DNA of 64,000 nucleotides from Nonomuraea wenchangensis (GTDB taxonomy: Bacteria; Actinomycetota; Actinomycetes; Streptosporangiales; Streptosporangiaceae). Every line of letters begins with the position of its first letter. Within the stretch, counting starts at the first letter, position 1. A model generated the notes under the pieces. The model ran no database searches. It saw only the letters and a program-made list of their open reading frames with translations, and was not told the DNA's origin. Where the stretch lies: contig NZ_FOHX01000002.1 of NCBI RefSeq assembly GCF_900111685.1, forward strand, positions 679,869-743,868, written 5' to 3'. The position numbers and the translations under genes were made by a program. Shown here one piece after another: positions 8,406-16,973 of the stretch.

Positions 8406-9050
8406 ATGAAGGCCGACCTCCTGAGCCCCGCCGTGGCGCGCTACGTGTACGAGCACTCGACCAAGCCCGACCCCCTGCTGGAGCGGCTGGCCCGGGAGAC
8501 CATGGAGGTCACCGGCGACAGCGCGGGGATGCAGATCTCCCCCGACCAGGGCACGTTCCTCACGATGATCACCCAAATCATGGCTCCGCAGGTGGCCGTG
8601 GAGGTGGGCACGTTCACCGGCTACTCGTCGATCTGCATCGCCCGGGGCCTGCGCGGCGGCCGGCTGCACTGCTTCGACGTGAGCGAGAAGTGGACGTCGA
8701 TCGCGCGCCGCTACTGGGCGGAGGCCGGGGTGGCCGACCGGGTGACGCTCACCCTGGGCCCGGCGCTCGACACCCTCGCCGGCTTCGACCAGACCGTCGA
8801 CCTGGCCTTCGTGGACGCCGACAAGGGCAACTACCCCGGCTACTACGAGCTGCTGATCGAGCGCATGCGGCCGGGCGGGCTGCTCATCGCCGACAACACG
8901 CTGCGCCGCGGGCACGTGGCCGACCCGTCCCGCGACGAGCCGACCACGGTGGAGATCCGCCGGTTCAACGACCTGGTGATCGAGGACCCGCGGGTGAGCG
9001 TGCTCATGCTGCCGGTCGCCGACGGCATGACGCTGGTCACCAAGCACTGA
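8406..9050 (+). CDS. O-methyltransferase (caffeoyl-CoA/catechol type)
   Basis: A SAM-dependent class I O-methyltransferase of the CCoAOMT-like family, 214 residues. VEVGTFTGYSSICIARGL around residue 60 is the SAM-binding motif I. AFVDADKGNYPGYYELLIERMRPGGLLIADNTL near 140-170 holds the metal-binding Asp and Asp-Asn residues. These enzymes need a divalent cation and methylate vicinal diphenols or related acceptors; the acceptor here is unknown. It is transcribed away from the DsbA-like gene and converges with ilvE. Confidence 0.92.
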   Translation: MKADLLSPAVARYVYEHSTKPDPLLERLARETMEVTGDSAGMQISPDQGTFLTMITQIMAPQVAVEVGTFTGYSSICIARGLRGGRLHCFDVSEKWTSIARRYWAEAGVADRVTLTLGPALDTLAGFDQTVDLAFVDADKGNYPGYYELLIERMRPGGLLIADNTLRRGHVADPSRDEPTTVEIRRFNDLVIEDPRVSVLMLPVADGMTLVTKH

Positions 9051-9074
9051 GACGGGGCCGCGGGCCCGCCTCGG

Positions 9075-10172
9075 TCAGGCGATCTTGTGGATCCAGCCGT
9101 GCGCGTCGGGGCGGGCGCCGTACTGGATGCCGACCAGCTCCTCGCGCACCCGCATGGTCACCGGGCCGGGCGTGCCGTCGGCGACCGTCCAGGCCCGGTC
9201 GGCGCCCTTGACCGAGCCGACCGGGGTCACCACGGCGGCCGTGCCGCAGGCGAAGACCTCGGTCAGCTCGCCCGACTCGCACGCCGACTGCCACTCGTCG
9301 ACCGAGATGAGCCGCTCCTCGGTCTCCAGGCCGAGGTCGCCGGCCAGCTCCAGGATCGACTCGCGGGTGATGCCGGGGAGCAGGGTGCCGGTCAGCGCGG
9401 GCGTGACGAGCTTGTTGCCGAAGACGAAGAACAGGTTCATGCCGCCCATCTCCTCGACGTACTCGTGGGACTGGGCGTCCAGCCACACGACCTGGTCGCA
9501 GCCGTTCTCGACGGCCTGGCGCTGGGCGACGAAGGCGGCGGCGTAGTTGCCACCGCACTTGGCGAACCCGGTGCCGCCGGGCGCGGCCCGGGTGTACTCG
9601 GTGGACAGCCACACGGAGACGGGCTTGACGCCGCCGCTGAAGTACGACGCCGCCGGCGAGGCGATGACCATGTACGAGTAGGTCCTGGACGGGTAGTTGA
9701 CGCCGAGCCCCGCCTGCGTGGCGATCATGAAGGGCCGCAGGTAGAGGCTGTGCCCCTCGGTGGTCGGCACCCACTCCTCGTCGGTGCGGACGAGGAGTTC
9801 GAGCGACTCGACGAACGTCTCCTCGGGCAGCTCGGGCATGGCCATGCGGGCGGCCGAGCGGTTGAAGCGGGCGGCGTTGGCGTACGGGCGGAACATCACG
9901 ATGGAGCCGTTGGCCTGCCGGTACGCCTTCAGGCCCTCGAACAGCTCCTGCGCGTAGTGGAAGACCGCGGTGGCCGGGTCGAGCGAGAGCGGCCCGTACG
10001 GCGCCAGCCGGGCGTCGTGCCAGCCACGGCCCTCGGTGTAGTCGATGGCGATCATGTGATCGGTGAAGGACTGCCCGAATCCGGGGTTCGTCAGTACCTG
10101 CTCCCGCTCGGCCGCGGTGCGAGCGTGGTCGGATAGCTGCACGTCGAAGCTGAGCTTCTGAGCGATGGTCAT
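9075..10172 (-). CDS. ilvE: Branched-chain amino acid aminotransferase
   Basis: A PLP enzyme for the last step of Ile, Leu and Val synthesis, 365 residues, fold type IV. The PLP lysine lies in [12 protein letters not shown] near residue 200. The protein also shows [10 protein letters not shown] and [11 protein letters not shown], typical of the long actinobacterial IlvE. Start ATG 10172 follows AAGGA by nine bases. A strong terminator separates it from leuB upstream, so it appears to have its own promoter at about 10270-10300. Confidence 0.96.
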   Translation of the reverse strand: MTIAQKLSFDVQLSDHARTAAEREQVLTNPGFGQSFTDHMIAIDYTEGRGWHDARLAPYGPLSLDPATAVFHYAQELFEGLKAYRQANGSIVMFRPYANAARFNRSAARMAMPELPEETFVESLELLVRTDEEWVPTTEGHSLYLRPFMIATQAGLGVNYPSRTYSYMVIASPAASYFSGGVKPVSVWLSTEYTRAAPGGTGFAKCGGNYAAAFVAQRQAVENGCDQVVWLDAQSHEYVEEMGGMNLFFVFGNKLVTPALTGTLLPGITRESILELAGDLGLETEERLISVDEWQSACESGELTEVFACGTAAVVTPVGSVKGADRAWTVADGTPGPVTMRVREELVGIQYGARPDAHGWIHKIA

Positions 10173-10269
10173 GACGCCGGTCCTTCTCTCTGCGATTTCG
10201 CGAAAATCTACCGAATCCTGAGGGTCCGTGGACCCGCAACTGCGCGGCAGTGCTGCCCGAAGGCAGCTA

Positions 10270-10299
10270 GTACTTCCTATTGTCTCGCTATATGGGATG
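10270..10299 (-). promoter_or_regulatory. Candidate ilvE promoter
   Basis: On the minus strand TTGTCA and TAGGAA are separated by 18 bases, close to the primary sigma consensus of actinobacteria. It sits between the leuB terminator and the ilvE start. This is a pattern match only. Confidence 0.4.
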
Positions 10300-10337
10300 A
10301 CAAGCTGCCATTGGGCGATTCGGCCGCTCTGGACAGC

Positions 10338-10376
10338 AAAAAGCGCCTGGCGATCCGGGTGCGGACCGCCAGACGC
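10338..10376 (-). terminator. Rho-independent terminator after leuB
   Basis: On the minus strand GCGTCTGGCGGTCCG pairs with CGGATCGCCAGGCGC across a CACC loop (15-bp stem with two G-U pairs), followed by TTTTT. It lies about 20 bases past the leuB stop. Confidence 0.88.
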
Positions 10377-10395
10377 GTGGGGAGGCTAGGCGGCC

Positions 10396-11442
10396 CTAGC
10401 TGGATACGCGCGCGGTGATGTCGTCGCCGATCTGCGACGTGGTGCGGCCGGTCCAGCCGGTCAGCCGCTCGACGATGTCGTCGGCGACCGCCTGCTCGAC
10501 CTTGGCGGCCTCGGCGCTCAGGCCCAGGTGGTCGAGGAGCATGGCGACCGACAGGATGGTGGCGGTCGGGTCGGCCTTGCCCTGGCCCGCGATGTCGGGG
10601 GCGCTGCCGTGCACCGGCTCGAACATGCTGGGCGCCGTGCGCTCGGGGTTGATGTTGCCGCTCGCGGCCAGGCCGATGCCGCCCGCGATGGCCGCGCCGA
10701 GGTCGGTGATGATGTCGCCGAACAGGTTGTCGGTGACGACGACGTCGAAACGCCCCGGCTGGGTCACGAAGAACATCGACGCCGCGTCGATGTGGCAGTA
10801 GTCGGTGCTGACCTCGGGGTATTCCTCGGCCACCCGGTTGACCGTGCGCTGCCACAGGTCGCCGGCGAAGGTGAGGACGTTGGTCTTGTGGACCAGCGTC
10901 AGCTTCTTGCGCGGGCGGCTCTGGGCCTTGTCGAAGGCGTAGCGGACGACGCGCTCGACGCCGTAGGCGGTGTTGAGCGACTCCTGGGTGGCGATCTCGT
11001 GCGGGGTGCCGCGCCGCATGGCGCCGCCAGTGCCCGCGTAGAGGCCCTCGGTGCCCTCGCGGACCACGATCATGTCGATGTCCTCGGCCGCGGTGTCGGC
11101 CAGCGGGGTCTCGACGCCGGGGAAGAGCTTGACCGGACGCAGGTTGACGTAGTGGTCGAACTCGAAGCGCAGCCGCAGCAGCAGGTCGCGCTCCAGGATG
11201 CCCGGGGGCACGCTCGGGTCGCCGACCGCGCCGAGCAGGATCGCGTCGTAGCCGCGCAGCTCCTGCAGCACCGAGTCGGGCAGCGTCTCGCCGGTGCGGT
11301 GGTATCGCGCCGCGCCCAGGTCGTAGTGCGTGGGCTCGATCTTCGTGCCGACGGCTTCGAGGACCTTGAGCCCTTCGGTGACGACCTCGGTGCCGATGCC
11401 ATCGCCGGGGATGACGGCCAAGCGGATGTTACGCGACTCCAT
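10396..11442 (-). CDS. leuB: 3-isopropylmalate dehydrogenase
   Basis: Oxidises and decarboxylates 3-isopropylmalate with NAD in leucine synthesis, 348 residues. The start [14 protein letters not shown] is the family N-terminus. [20 protein letters not shown] holds substrate-binding arginines. [32 protein letters not shown] is the metal-binding and NAD-binding block, and [21 protein letters not shown] follows. All the diagnostic blocks are intact. The gene is monocistronic, with a strong terminator after it. No leader peptide is visible ahead of it; its 5' flank overlaps the opposite-strand riboswitch region. Confidence 0.96.
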   Translation of the reverse strand: MESRNIRLAVIPGDGIGTEVVTEGLKVLEAVGTKIEPTHYDLGAARYHRTGETLPDSVLQELRGYDAILLGAVGDPSVPPGILERDLLLRLRFEFDHYVNLRPVKLFPGVETPLADTAAEDIDMIVVREGTEGLYAGTGGAMRRGTPHEIATQESLNTAYGVERVVRYAFDKAQSRPRKKLTLVHKTNVLTFAGDLWQRTVNRVAEEYPEVSTDYCHIDAASMFFVTQPGRFDVVVTDNLFGDIITDLGAAIAGGIGLAASGNINPERTAPSMFEPVHGSAPDIAGQGKADPTATILSVAMLLDHLGLSAEAAKVEQAVADDIVERLTGWTGRTTSQIGDDITARVSS

Positions 11443-11559
11443 GCCGGTACCTTACCGGCTCGTCTCGCCTGACGAACACCCGGTCTCATTTTTCGGACTG
11501 ATCCAGGAAACGTCCGATTTGAGAAGATTGCGATCTTTTGACCGATTCGTTAACGTCCG

Positions 11560-11693
11560 TGCCCTGCCTAATCCACGCGGCGGTTCGCGTGGAGCCGGGG
11601 ACCCACTCTCCCCCTGGGGCGAATCGGCATGCGCCGTAGGGCTGCTTCCAAGCCCGAGCCCGTCAGCTAACCCGGTCGGCCGTATGGAAGGAC
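11560..11693 (+). promoter_or_regulatory. ydaO-yuaA (cyclic di-AMP) riboswitch
   Basis: The leader of the NlpC/P60 gene carries the conserved blocks of the ydaO riboswitch: a short hairpin (CCACGCG...CGCGTGG), GCCGGGGACCCAC at about 11594-11606, GGGGCGAATCGG near 11616, and CCCGTCAGCTAACCCGGTCGGCC at 11659-11681. The 3' end GTATGGAAGGA merges with the ribosome binding site of the next gene. In actinobacteria this class binds c-di-AMP and shuts off cell-wall hydrolase genes such as this one. The limits are approximate. Confidence 0.9.
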
Positions 11694-11699
11694 AGTCCC

Positions 11700-12395
11700 C
11701 TGTCTCGCATCGCCATTCTCGTGGCGGCGGGCGCGACCGGCCTCGCCGTGCTCGCCTCCCCTGCCCAGGCAACCACCCCCGACAAGGAATCCACCCCCGC
11801 ACAGGCGTCCAACCCCGTACAGGCGTCCAAGCCCGACCAGGCGTCCAACCCCGCACAGGCGTCCAAGCCCGACCGCGCGCCCAAGACCGACACCATCGAC
11901 GAGCGCGCGCTCACCACCACGCTCACCGGCCCGGAACTCAAGAAGATCCGCGACAAGCAGAGCAGACCCGCGTGGAAGATCGCGCTGAAGTTCGCCCTGA
12001 AAAAACAGGGCATCCCGTACCTGTGGGGCGGGACCGGCAATGGCGGGTACGACTGCTCGGGGCTCATGCTCCGGGCCTACCAGAAGGCGGGGATCCAGTT
12101 GCCCCGCGTCACCACGGACCAGTACGCGGCGTTCGACAAGAAGGTCTCCTGGAACAACCTCAAGCCCGGCGACCTGGCCTTCTTCAGCAACCTCGGCCAC
12201 GTCGGGATGATCTCCCGGCCCGGCTACATGGTGCACGCGCCCCGCACCGGCGACGTCATCAAGGAGGAGAAGCTGTCGAGCTGGCGCAGGAGCGCCTTCG
12301 TCGGCGCCGTCCGGCCCGACCGCAAGGGCGTGCGGCAGTGGGCGGAGCGGCAGAAGGAGCCGGCGCCGCCCATGCCCGTCGCGTCGGTGCTCTGA
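11700..12395 (+). CDS. Secreted NlpC/P60 peptidoglycan hydrolase
   Basis: A probable gamma-D-Glu-diaminopimelate endopeptidase acting on the cell wall, 231 residues from the chosen start. The catalytic Cys lies in YDCSGLMLRAY. The His is in LGHVGMI and the third polar residue follows at MVHAP. A repeat region of about five PAQASxPD/PVQASKPDQ units precedes the domain. I place the start at CTG 11700: GGAAGGA (11686-11692) is correctly spaced and it gives a full signal peptide with Arg (SRIAILVAAGATGLAVLASP, cut near AQA). A conservative call would be GTG 11721, which leaves no positive n-region. The expression switch is the c-di-AMP riboswitch just ahead. Confidence 0.88.
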   Translation: MSRIAILVAAGATGLAVLASPAQATTPDKESTPAQASNPVQASKPDQASNPAQASKPDRAPKTDTIDERALTTTLTGPELKKIRDKQSRPAWKIALKFALKKQGIPYLWGGTGNGGYDCSGLMLRAYQKAGIQLPRVTTDQYAAFDKKVSWNNLKPGDLAFFSNLGHVGMISRPGYMVHAPRTGDVIKEEKLSSWRRSAFVGAVRPDRKGVRQWAERQKEPAPPMPVASVL

Positions 12396-12422
12396 CCGGC
12401 GTGTCCGACGTGAGCCGGGGCC

Positions 12423-12542
12423 CTACCGGCCGGAATCCTGCGGGGCGCCGCCGTTGTCACGGCGGTCCAGCGCGGTCTGCAGGGCCTCGGCGGCCTCGTC
12501 CTTGTGGTCCTCGGCACGGTTCCAGGCATACATCTCGTACAT
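12423..12542 (-). CDS. Small 39-aa protein (MYEMYAW...) downstream of a leader peptide
   Basis: A 39-codon ORF. It starts MYEMYAWNRAEDHKDEA, goes on through an acidic/alanine helix with LQTALDRRD, and ends in a Gly/Pro-rich tail. The N-terminus is rich in aromatic residues and the middle could form an amphipathic helix. It lies 90 bases beyond a branched-chain leader peptide and inverted repeat, on the same strand, and its stop is 27 bp from the end of the converging NlpC/P60 gene. The ribosome site is poor (TGAGA). I do not recognise the family. The regular codon use and GC-rich third positions support a real gene. Confidence 0.5.
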   Translation of the reverse strand: MYEMYAWNRAEDHKDEAAEALQTALDRRDNGGAPQDSGR

Positions 12543-12608
12543 GGTTGTCTCATTTCGCGAGAAGGCGTTACTGAGGGAGGGACTTACCGGCCGACGCGAC
12601 GCCGTTCA

Positions 12609-12650
12609 CCGCGGCGAGTCGCCGACCTGCCCTAACAGGCCTCGCCGCGG
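12609..12650 (-). promoter_or_regulatory. Inverted repeat around the stop of the third leader peptide
   Basis: A perfect 10-bp inverted repeat (arms at 12609-12618 and 12641-12650, CCGCGGCGAG/CTCGCCGCGG) flanks the TAG stop of the 15-aa leader peptide. The layout is like the cimA and ilvB leaders. No U-tract terminator is visible before the small ORF, so control could be translational. Confidence 0.55.
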
Positions 12651-12679
12651 CAGGTAATGAGTACGAGCACCTGGCGCAT
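12632..12679 (-). CDS. Branched-chain leader peptide, 15 aa (MRQVLVLITCRGEAC)
   Basis: A 15-codon ORF with the run Val-Leu-Val-Leu-Ile-Thr and a TAG stop held in the loop between the arms of a perfect inverted repeat. GGAAG lies four bases ahead of the ATG. Upstream a -10 like TAGGAC lies about 30 bases before the start, directly after the serA terminator, so it has its own transcription unit. Composition and layout match the ilvB leader. The only downstream gene on this strand is the 39-aa ORF. Confidence 0.68.
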   Translation of the reverse strand: MRQVLVLITCRGEAC

Positions 12680-12746
12680 GTGCTTCCACGTTAACCGAGG
12701 AATCTCGTTGGATGTCCTAGCATCCCGCATGCTGAGACAACGAAAA

Positions 12747-12771
12747 GCCGCCGCCCGGTCCGGGCGGCGGC
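12747..12771 (-). terminator. Rho-independent terminator after serA
   Basis: Perfect 11-bp stem (GCCGCCGCCCG and its complement) with a three-base loop. On the minus strand TTTTCG follows. It lies 21 bases beyond the serA stop. Confidence 0.85.
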
Positions 12772-12792
12772 CTTCGCGCGAGGCGGGGAGTG

Positions 12793-14382
12793 TCAGTCCT
12801 CCAGGTCCACCGAGCGGCCGCTCTCGGCGCCGATCTCGGCCACGATCTGGTCGACGATGTCGGCCGGGATCGCCGAGTCGACGGTCAGCGCGATGAGCGC
12901 CTTGCCGCCCTTGACGTCTCGGGCCACCTGCATGGAGGCGATGTTGACGCCGTGCTCGCCGAGCAGGCGGCCGACCACGCCGACGATGCCGGGACGGTCG
13001 GCGTAGGTGAAGAACGCGAGGTGCGCCGTCGGCTCGATCTCCATCTCGTAGCCGTTGACCTCGACGATCTTTGTGATCTGGCGGGGCCCGGACAGCGTGC
13101 CCGACACCGAGACCTGGCGGCCGTCGGCCAGCACGCCGCGGACGGTCACCACGTTGCGCCAGTCGGGGCTGTCGGGGCTGGTGATCAGCTCGACGGCGAC
13201 ACCGCGGTCCTTGGCCAGCAGCGGCGCGTTGACGTAGGTGACCTGCTCCTCGATCACGTCGGCGAAGACGCCCTTGAGCGCGGCCAGCTCGATGACCCGC
13301 ACGTCCTGGGAGGCGATCTCGCCGCGCACCTCGACGTCGAGCTTGGTGGCGACCTCGCCGGCCAGCGCGGTGAAAACCCGGCCGAGCTTCTCGGCCAGCG
13401 GCAGACCCGGCTTGACGTCCTCGGCCACCGCGCCGCCCTGGACGTTGACCGCGTCCGGCACGAACTCGCCCGCGAGCGCCAGCTTCACGCTCCGCGCGAC
13501 CTGGGTGCCGGCCTTCTCCTGGGCCTCGTGGGTGGAGGCGCCGAGGTGCGGGGTGACGACGACCTGGTCGAGCTCGAACAGCGGGCTGTCGGTGCAGGGC
13601 TCCTTGGCGAAGACGTCGAGGCCGGCGCCGGCGACGCGGCCCTCCTTGATCGCGGAGTAGAGCGCGGCCTCGTCCACGATGCCGCCGCGGGCGACGTTGA
13701 CGATGCGCACGCTCGACTTGACCTTGTGCAGCGCCTCGTCGCCGATGAGCCCGAGGGTCTCCTTGGTCTTCGGCAGGTGCACGGTGATGAAGTCGGCCTG
13801 CTTGAACACCTCGTCGAGGCTCACCAGCTTGACGCCGAGCTGCGCGGCGCGGGCCGGCGGCAGGTAGGGGTCGTAGGCGATGATCTCGACGCCGAACGGC
13901 TGCAGCCGCTGCGCCACGAGCTGGCCGATCTTGCCGAAGCCGAGGATGCCGACGACCTTCTCGTCCAGCTCGACGCCGGTGTACTTGGACCGCTTCCACT
14001 CGCCGTTCTTCAGCGCGGCGTGAGCCTGGGCGGTGTTGCGCGCGCTGGCCAGGATGAGGGCGACGGTCTGCTCGGCGGCGCTGGTGATGTTGGAGGTCGG
14101 CGCGTTGACGACCATGACACCGGCCTTGGTGGCCGCCTCGACGTCGACGTTGTCGAGCCCGACGCCCGCGCGGGCGACCACGCGCAGCTTGGGCGCCGCG
14201 GCGATGGCCTCGGCGTCGACCTGCGTGGCGGAGCGCACGATGAGGGCGTCCACGTCGGCGAGGGCGGGCAGGAGCTGGGAACGGTCGGCGCCGTCGGTGT
14301 GGCGGACCTCGAAATCGGCGCCGAGAACGGCGAGGCCGGCTTCGGACAGCTCCTCAGCGACCAGTACGACGGGCTTGTTCAC
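12793..14382 (-). CDS. serA: D-3-phosphoglycerate dehydrogenase
   Basis: First step of serine synthesis: 3-phosphoglycerate to 3-phosphohydroxypyruvate with NAD, 529 residues (the long, actinobacterial type). GTG 14382 is chosen because AAGGA sits seven bases ahead and the protein then begins NKPVVLVAEELSEAGL. The NAD site is VGILGFGKIGQLVAQRL. The substrate/catalytic blocks are ARAGVGLDNVDVEAA, VNVARGGIVDEAAL and VTPHLGASTHEAQ. An intervening domain follows, then a C-terminal ACT domain (FFTYADRPGIVGVVGRLLGE) that in relatives senses serine. The gene is monocistronic with its own terminator. Confidence 0.97.
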   Translation of the reverse strand: MNKPVVLVAEELSEAGLAVLGADFEVRHTDGADRSQLLPALADVDALIVRSATQVDAEAIAAAPKLRVVARAGVGLDNVDVEAATKAGVMVVNAPTSNITSAAEQTVALILASARNTAQAHAALKNGEWKRSKYTGVELDEKVVGILGFGKIGQLVAQRLQPFGVEIIAYDPYLPPARAAQLGVKLVSLDEVFKQADFITVHLPKTKETLGLIGDEALHKVKSSVRIVNVARGGIVDEAALYSAIKEGRVAGAGLDVFAKEPCTDSPLFELDQVVVTPHLGASTHEAQEKAGTQVARSVKLALAGEFVPDAVNVQGGAVAEDVKPGLPLAEKLGRVFTALAGEVATKLDVEVRGEIASQDVRVIELAALKGVFADVIEEQVTYVNAPLLAKDRGVAVELITSPDSPDWRNVVTVRGVLADGRQVSVSGTLSGPRQITKIVEVNGYEMEIEPTAHLAFFTYADRPGIVGVVGRLLGEHGVNIASMQVARDVKGGKALIALTVDSAIPADIVDQIVAEIGAESGRSVDLED

Positions 14383-14453
14383 AGGTGGATCCTTAGGGGC
14401 TTCCGGCGAGTCATGAGGGGGACACGTCCATGGATCCCCCGGCGGTCTTAACG

Positions 14454-14483
14454 AGTCTAACCGGCGCTTGTGAACGCTTTCAC
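14454..14483 (-). promoter_or_regulatory. Candidate serA promoter overlapped by a LacI-type palindrome
   Basis: TAGACT on the minus strand (14454-14459) is a good -10. The -35 position falls in TGTGAACGCTTTCAC (14469-14483), which fits the LacI/CcpA-type pattern TGNNANCGNTNNCA with GTGAA/TTCAC arms. A repressor bound here would block the promoter. No LacI-family gene is in the window. Confidence 0.45.
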
Positions 14484-14611
14484 GAAGGACCCACCATGTG
14501 AGACGGCGGGCGGCTACCCGGCAGAGGACAAAGTCACCCATCTCGGGGCCATCTTCGTCTTGATCGGGAGATTTATTCGCCATTAGCCTGATAAGCCGTG
14601 GCCGACTACCT

Positions 14612-15478
14612 ATGGTTCGTCATATGAGCATCGGGAATCCTGCGCTTGCCGACGTTCTCGCCCAGCATGGCACGCCCCACCGGCTGCTGGGCGCCCTCGC
14701 CGACGGTGGTGTCCTGGTGGCGGTGCGCCCTGACCGTTCGGTCGTCCTCGGGACGACCCAGGCCGGCGACCGCGTGCTGCTGGGCTACACCAGCGCCGCC
14801 ACCTACGCCCGGCACCGTGGCAGCCATTCCCTGTCGGCGTGCGACGCCGACACCATCCTGGACATCCAGCGCGTCACGGGCGTGCGGGAGATCGTGATCG
14901 ACGCGGCCGGACCAGCCGCCGCGGCCGTGCCCATCGACGATCTCCAGCGCTTCCTCACCACGACGCGGACCGGGCCCACGCCCGTGCTGTCAGGGGCGGC
15001 GCCCGCCGCCTACGCGACGGGCGCGATGGCCACCGTGTCGCGGGGTGCCGCGCTGGCCCAGGTCGCCCCGCCGGCTCCGCAGGCGCCGGTGTTCCCGTGG
15101 GTGCCCGCGCCCAGGCCGCACCTGTCGGGCCCGATGCAGCAGGTGGACCCCGGCTACCGCAGGTGCGCCCACCCGATCCTGCCGGCGCTGCGGCAGGCGA
15201 TCGCGCAGCTGCTCAGGGACTTCCCGCTCGTGCACCACGTGTGGATCTCCGAGGCGAGCACCGCCTCCGGGGCCACCGGGATCATGCTGCACGTCAAGGT
15301 CCACATGTCGGCCGCCGAGGACGTCGTACGCGACCTGCACCGCCTGGTGCGGGCCCGGCTGCCGCAGTTCGCGGCGAGCGGCGCGCCGATCCTCATGGCC
15401 CGGGTGGCCGACGCGCGCAGCGAGCGCCGGATGATCGAGATCGGCGCGCACGTGGTGTGCGCGGACGTGCACGACTGA
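14612..15478 (+). CDS. SseB-like domain protein of unknown function
   Basis: A 288-residue soluble protein. The N-terminal 110 residues (LLGALADGGVLVAVRPDRSVVLGTT..., then VTGVREIVIDAAGPAAAAVPIDDLQRFL) resemble the SseB N-terminal domain found in many actinobacterial proteins. A Pro/Ala-rich linker follows (about 115-160). The C-terminal 110 residues (PALRQAIAQLLRDFPLVHHVWISEAS...) look like the enhancing SseB C-terminal domain. ATG 14624 is an equally possible start; neither has a clear ribosome site. The role is unknown. Expressed alone, with a hairpin terminator after it. Confidence 0.7.
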   Translation: MVRHMSIGNPALADVLAQHGTPHRLLGALADGGVLVAVRPDRSVVLGTTQAGDRVLLGYTSAATYARHRGSHSLSACDADTILDIQRVTGVREIVIDAAGPAAAAVPIDDLQRFLTTTRTGPTPVLSGAAPAAYATGAMATVSRGAALAQVAPPAPQAPVFPWVPAPRPHLSGPMQQVDPGYRRCAHPILPALRQAIAQLLRDFPLVHHVWISEASTASGATGIMLHVKVHMSAAEDVVRDLHRLVRARLPQFAASGAPILMARVADARSERRMIEIGAHVVCADVHD

Positions 15479-15481
15479 CCC

Positions 15482-15507
15482 GTGTGCGCGGGTTCTCCCG
15501 CGCACAC
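15482..15507 (+). terminator. Hairpin terminator after the SseB-like gene
   Basis: Perfect 11-bp inverted repeat GTGTGCGCGGG/CCCGCGCACAC with a TTCT loop, four bases past the stop. No U-tract. Confidence 0.6.
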
Positions 15508-15557
15508 GGGCCGAATGGGTCTCGCCAAACAAGCCGTTGCTCGGCTCTAATGTGGGG

Positions 15558-16907
15558 ATGATCACACCGGTCGCGGCCACGGTTCCCCGGGGCGTGCGCC
15601 TCGGCTACGGGGTCGGCTCCTTCTGCACGGCCACGGTCAACGCCGTGCCGGGGCTGCTGCTGCTCTACTACATGACCAACTTCCTGGCCGTGCCCGCGTG
15701 GCTGGCCGGCGTGGTGGTCACCGCGCCCAAGGTCTGGGACCTCGTCATCAACCCGCTGGTCGGGCGCTGGTCCGACCGGACCGTCTCGCGCTGGGGACCG
15801 CGCCGGCCGTGGCTGCTCGCCGGGGCCTGCACGCTGCCGGCCGCGTTCTTCCTGGTCTTCGCCGGGCCGCCGCTGACGGGGGTGCCCGCCGCCGCCTACG
15901 TCGCGGTGTGCTTCCTCGCCACGGCGACGGCGTACGCGCTGTTCGAGGTGCCGTACAAGGCCATGCCCGGCGAGATGACGCACGACTACCACGAGCGCAC
16001 CTCGCTGCTGCAGTGGCGCATGGTCTTCATCGGCGTGGCCACCGCGATCAGCGGCGTGCTCGCCCCCGCCATCGCCACCGGCGAGGGCGAGCACGGGACG
16101 CTGGGCAGCTACCGGACGATGGCGCTCACCATCGCGGTCATCCTGCTGCTCGCCATGCTCGGCTCCTTCTTCGGCACCGCCCGCGCCCCCATGACAGGCG
16201 CGCCCGAGGCCGACCGGGGCGACTGGCGCGAGCAGCTCGCCGCGATCAGGGGCAACCGGCCGTTCCTCTGGCTGACCGTGCTGGCCTGCACGCAGATGCT
16301 GGCGGTGAGCATGATGCTGGCCGCCGCGCCGTACTTCGCCACGTACACGATCGGCGATCCCAAGGCCACGCAGACGCTCTTCGCCGCGCTCGTGGGCCCG
16401 ATCCTGCTGACCATGCCGCTGTGGGTGCGCCTCGCCAAACGCTTCGACAAGCGCGGGGCGATGGTGCTGGCGGCCTCGCTGTTCGCCGCGGGGACGGCGG
16501 CGGCCATGGCCACGCCGCTGTTCGGCGCCTTATGGGCGCACGTGACGATCCTGTTCGTCGGCGTCGGGTACGCCGGGCTGCAACTGCTGCAGTTCTCCAT
16601 GCTGGCCGACGTCATCGCCGTGGACGCCGCCGAGACCGGCAAGCGCCGCGCGGGCGTGCTCACCGGGCTCTGGACGGCCATCGAGAGCGGGGTCAGCTCG
16701 TTCGGCGCGCTGATCTTCGGTGTCGTGCTGTCGCTCGGCGGCTTCGTCGAGTCCCAGCCGGACGCGCCGGTACGGCAGCCGGACAGCGCCGTGACCGCCG
16801 TGCTCATCGGGCAGACCACGATCCCCGCGCTGATCATCCTCGCGTCGGTGCTGGTGACACTGAAGTACCGGCTCACGCCTCCCGCCGCGCCGCCTGCGGA
16901 CTCCTGA
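15558..16907 (+). CDS. GPH-family sugar:cation symporter (MFS)
   Basis: A 12-helix inner-membrane transporter of 449 residues from ATG 15558, in the glycoside-pentoside-hexuronide family. LLLLYYMTNFLAVPAWLAGVV and DLVINPLVGRWSDRTVSRWGPRRPWLL form helix 2 to loop 2-3, with the family motif PLVGRWSDRT. FEVPYKAMPGEMTHDYHERTSLLQWR is the second signature, typical of GPH carriers. The substrate is probably a sugar or glycoside. The start is uncertain: TCTAAT six bases ahead could be a -10, making the mRNA leaderless; TTG 15537 is in frame. No neighbouring sugar catabolic gene indicates the substrate. Confidence 0.9.
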   Translation: MITPVAATVPRGVRLGYGVGSFCTATVNAVPGLLLLYYMTNFLAVPAWLAGVVVTAPKVWDLVINPLVGRWSDRTVSRWGPRRPWLLAGACTLPAAFFLVFAGPPLTGVPAAAYVAVCFLATATAYALFEVPYKAMPGEMTHDYHERTSLLQWRMVFIGVATAISGVLAPAIATGEGEHGTLGSYRTMALTIAVILLLAMLGSFFGTARAPMTGAPEADRGDWREQLAAIRGNRPFLWLTVLACTQMLAVSMMLAAAPYFATYTIGDPKATQTLFAALVGPILLTMPLWVRLAKRFDKRGAMVLAASLFAAGTAAAMATPLFGALWAHVTILFVGVGYAGLQLLQFSMLADVIAVDAAETGKRRAGVLTGLWTAIESGVSSFGALIFGVVLSLGGFVESQPDAPVRQPDSAVTAVLIGQTTIPALIILASVLVTLKYRLTPPAAPPADS

Positions 16908-16973
16908 AATCCGGCGTGGCGCCGATTCGGCGTATTCTGGACACGAGCCGAGGTTGAGGCCGATACTCGCTAC

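Noticed and set aside
12632-13999. 455-codon minus-strand ORF ending in MRQVLVLITCRGEAC
   Set aside because: Most of it is an out-of-frame shadow of serA and it crosses the serA terminator; only the last 16 codons (leader peptide) are meaningful.
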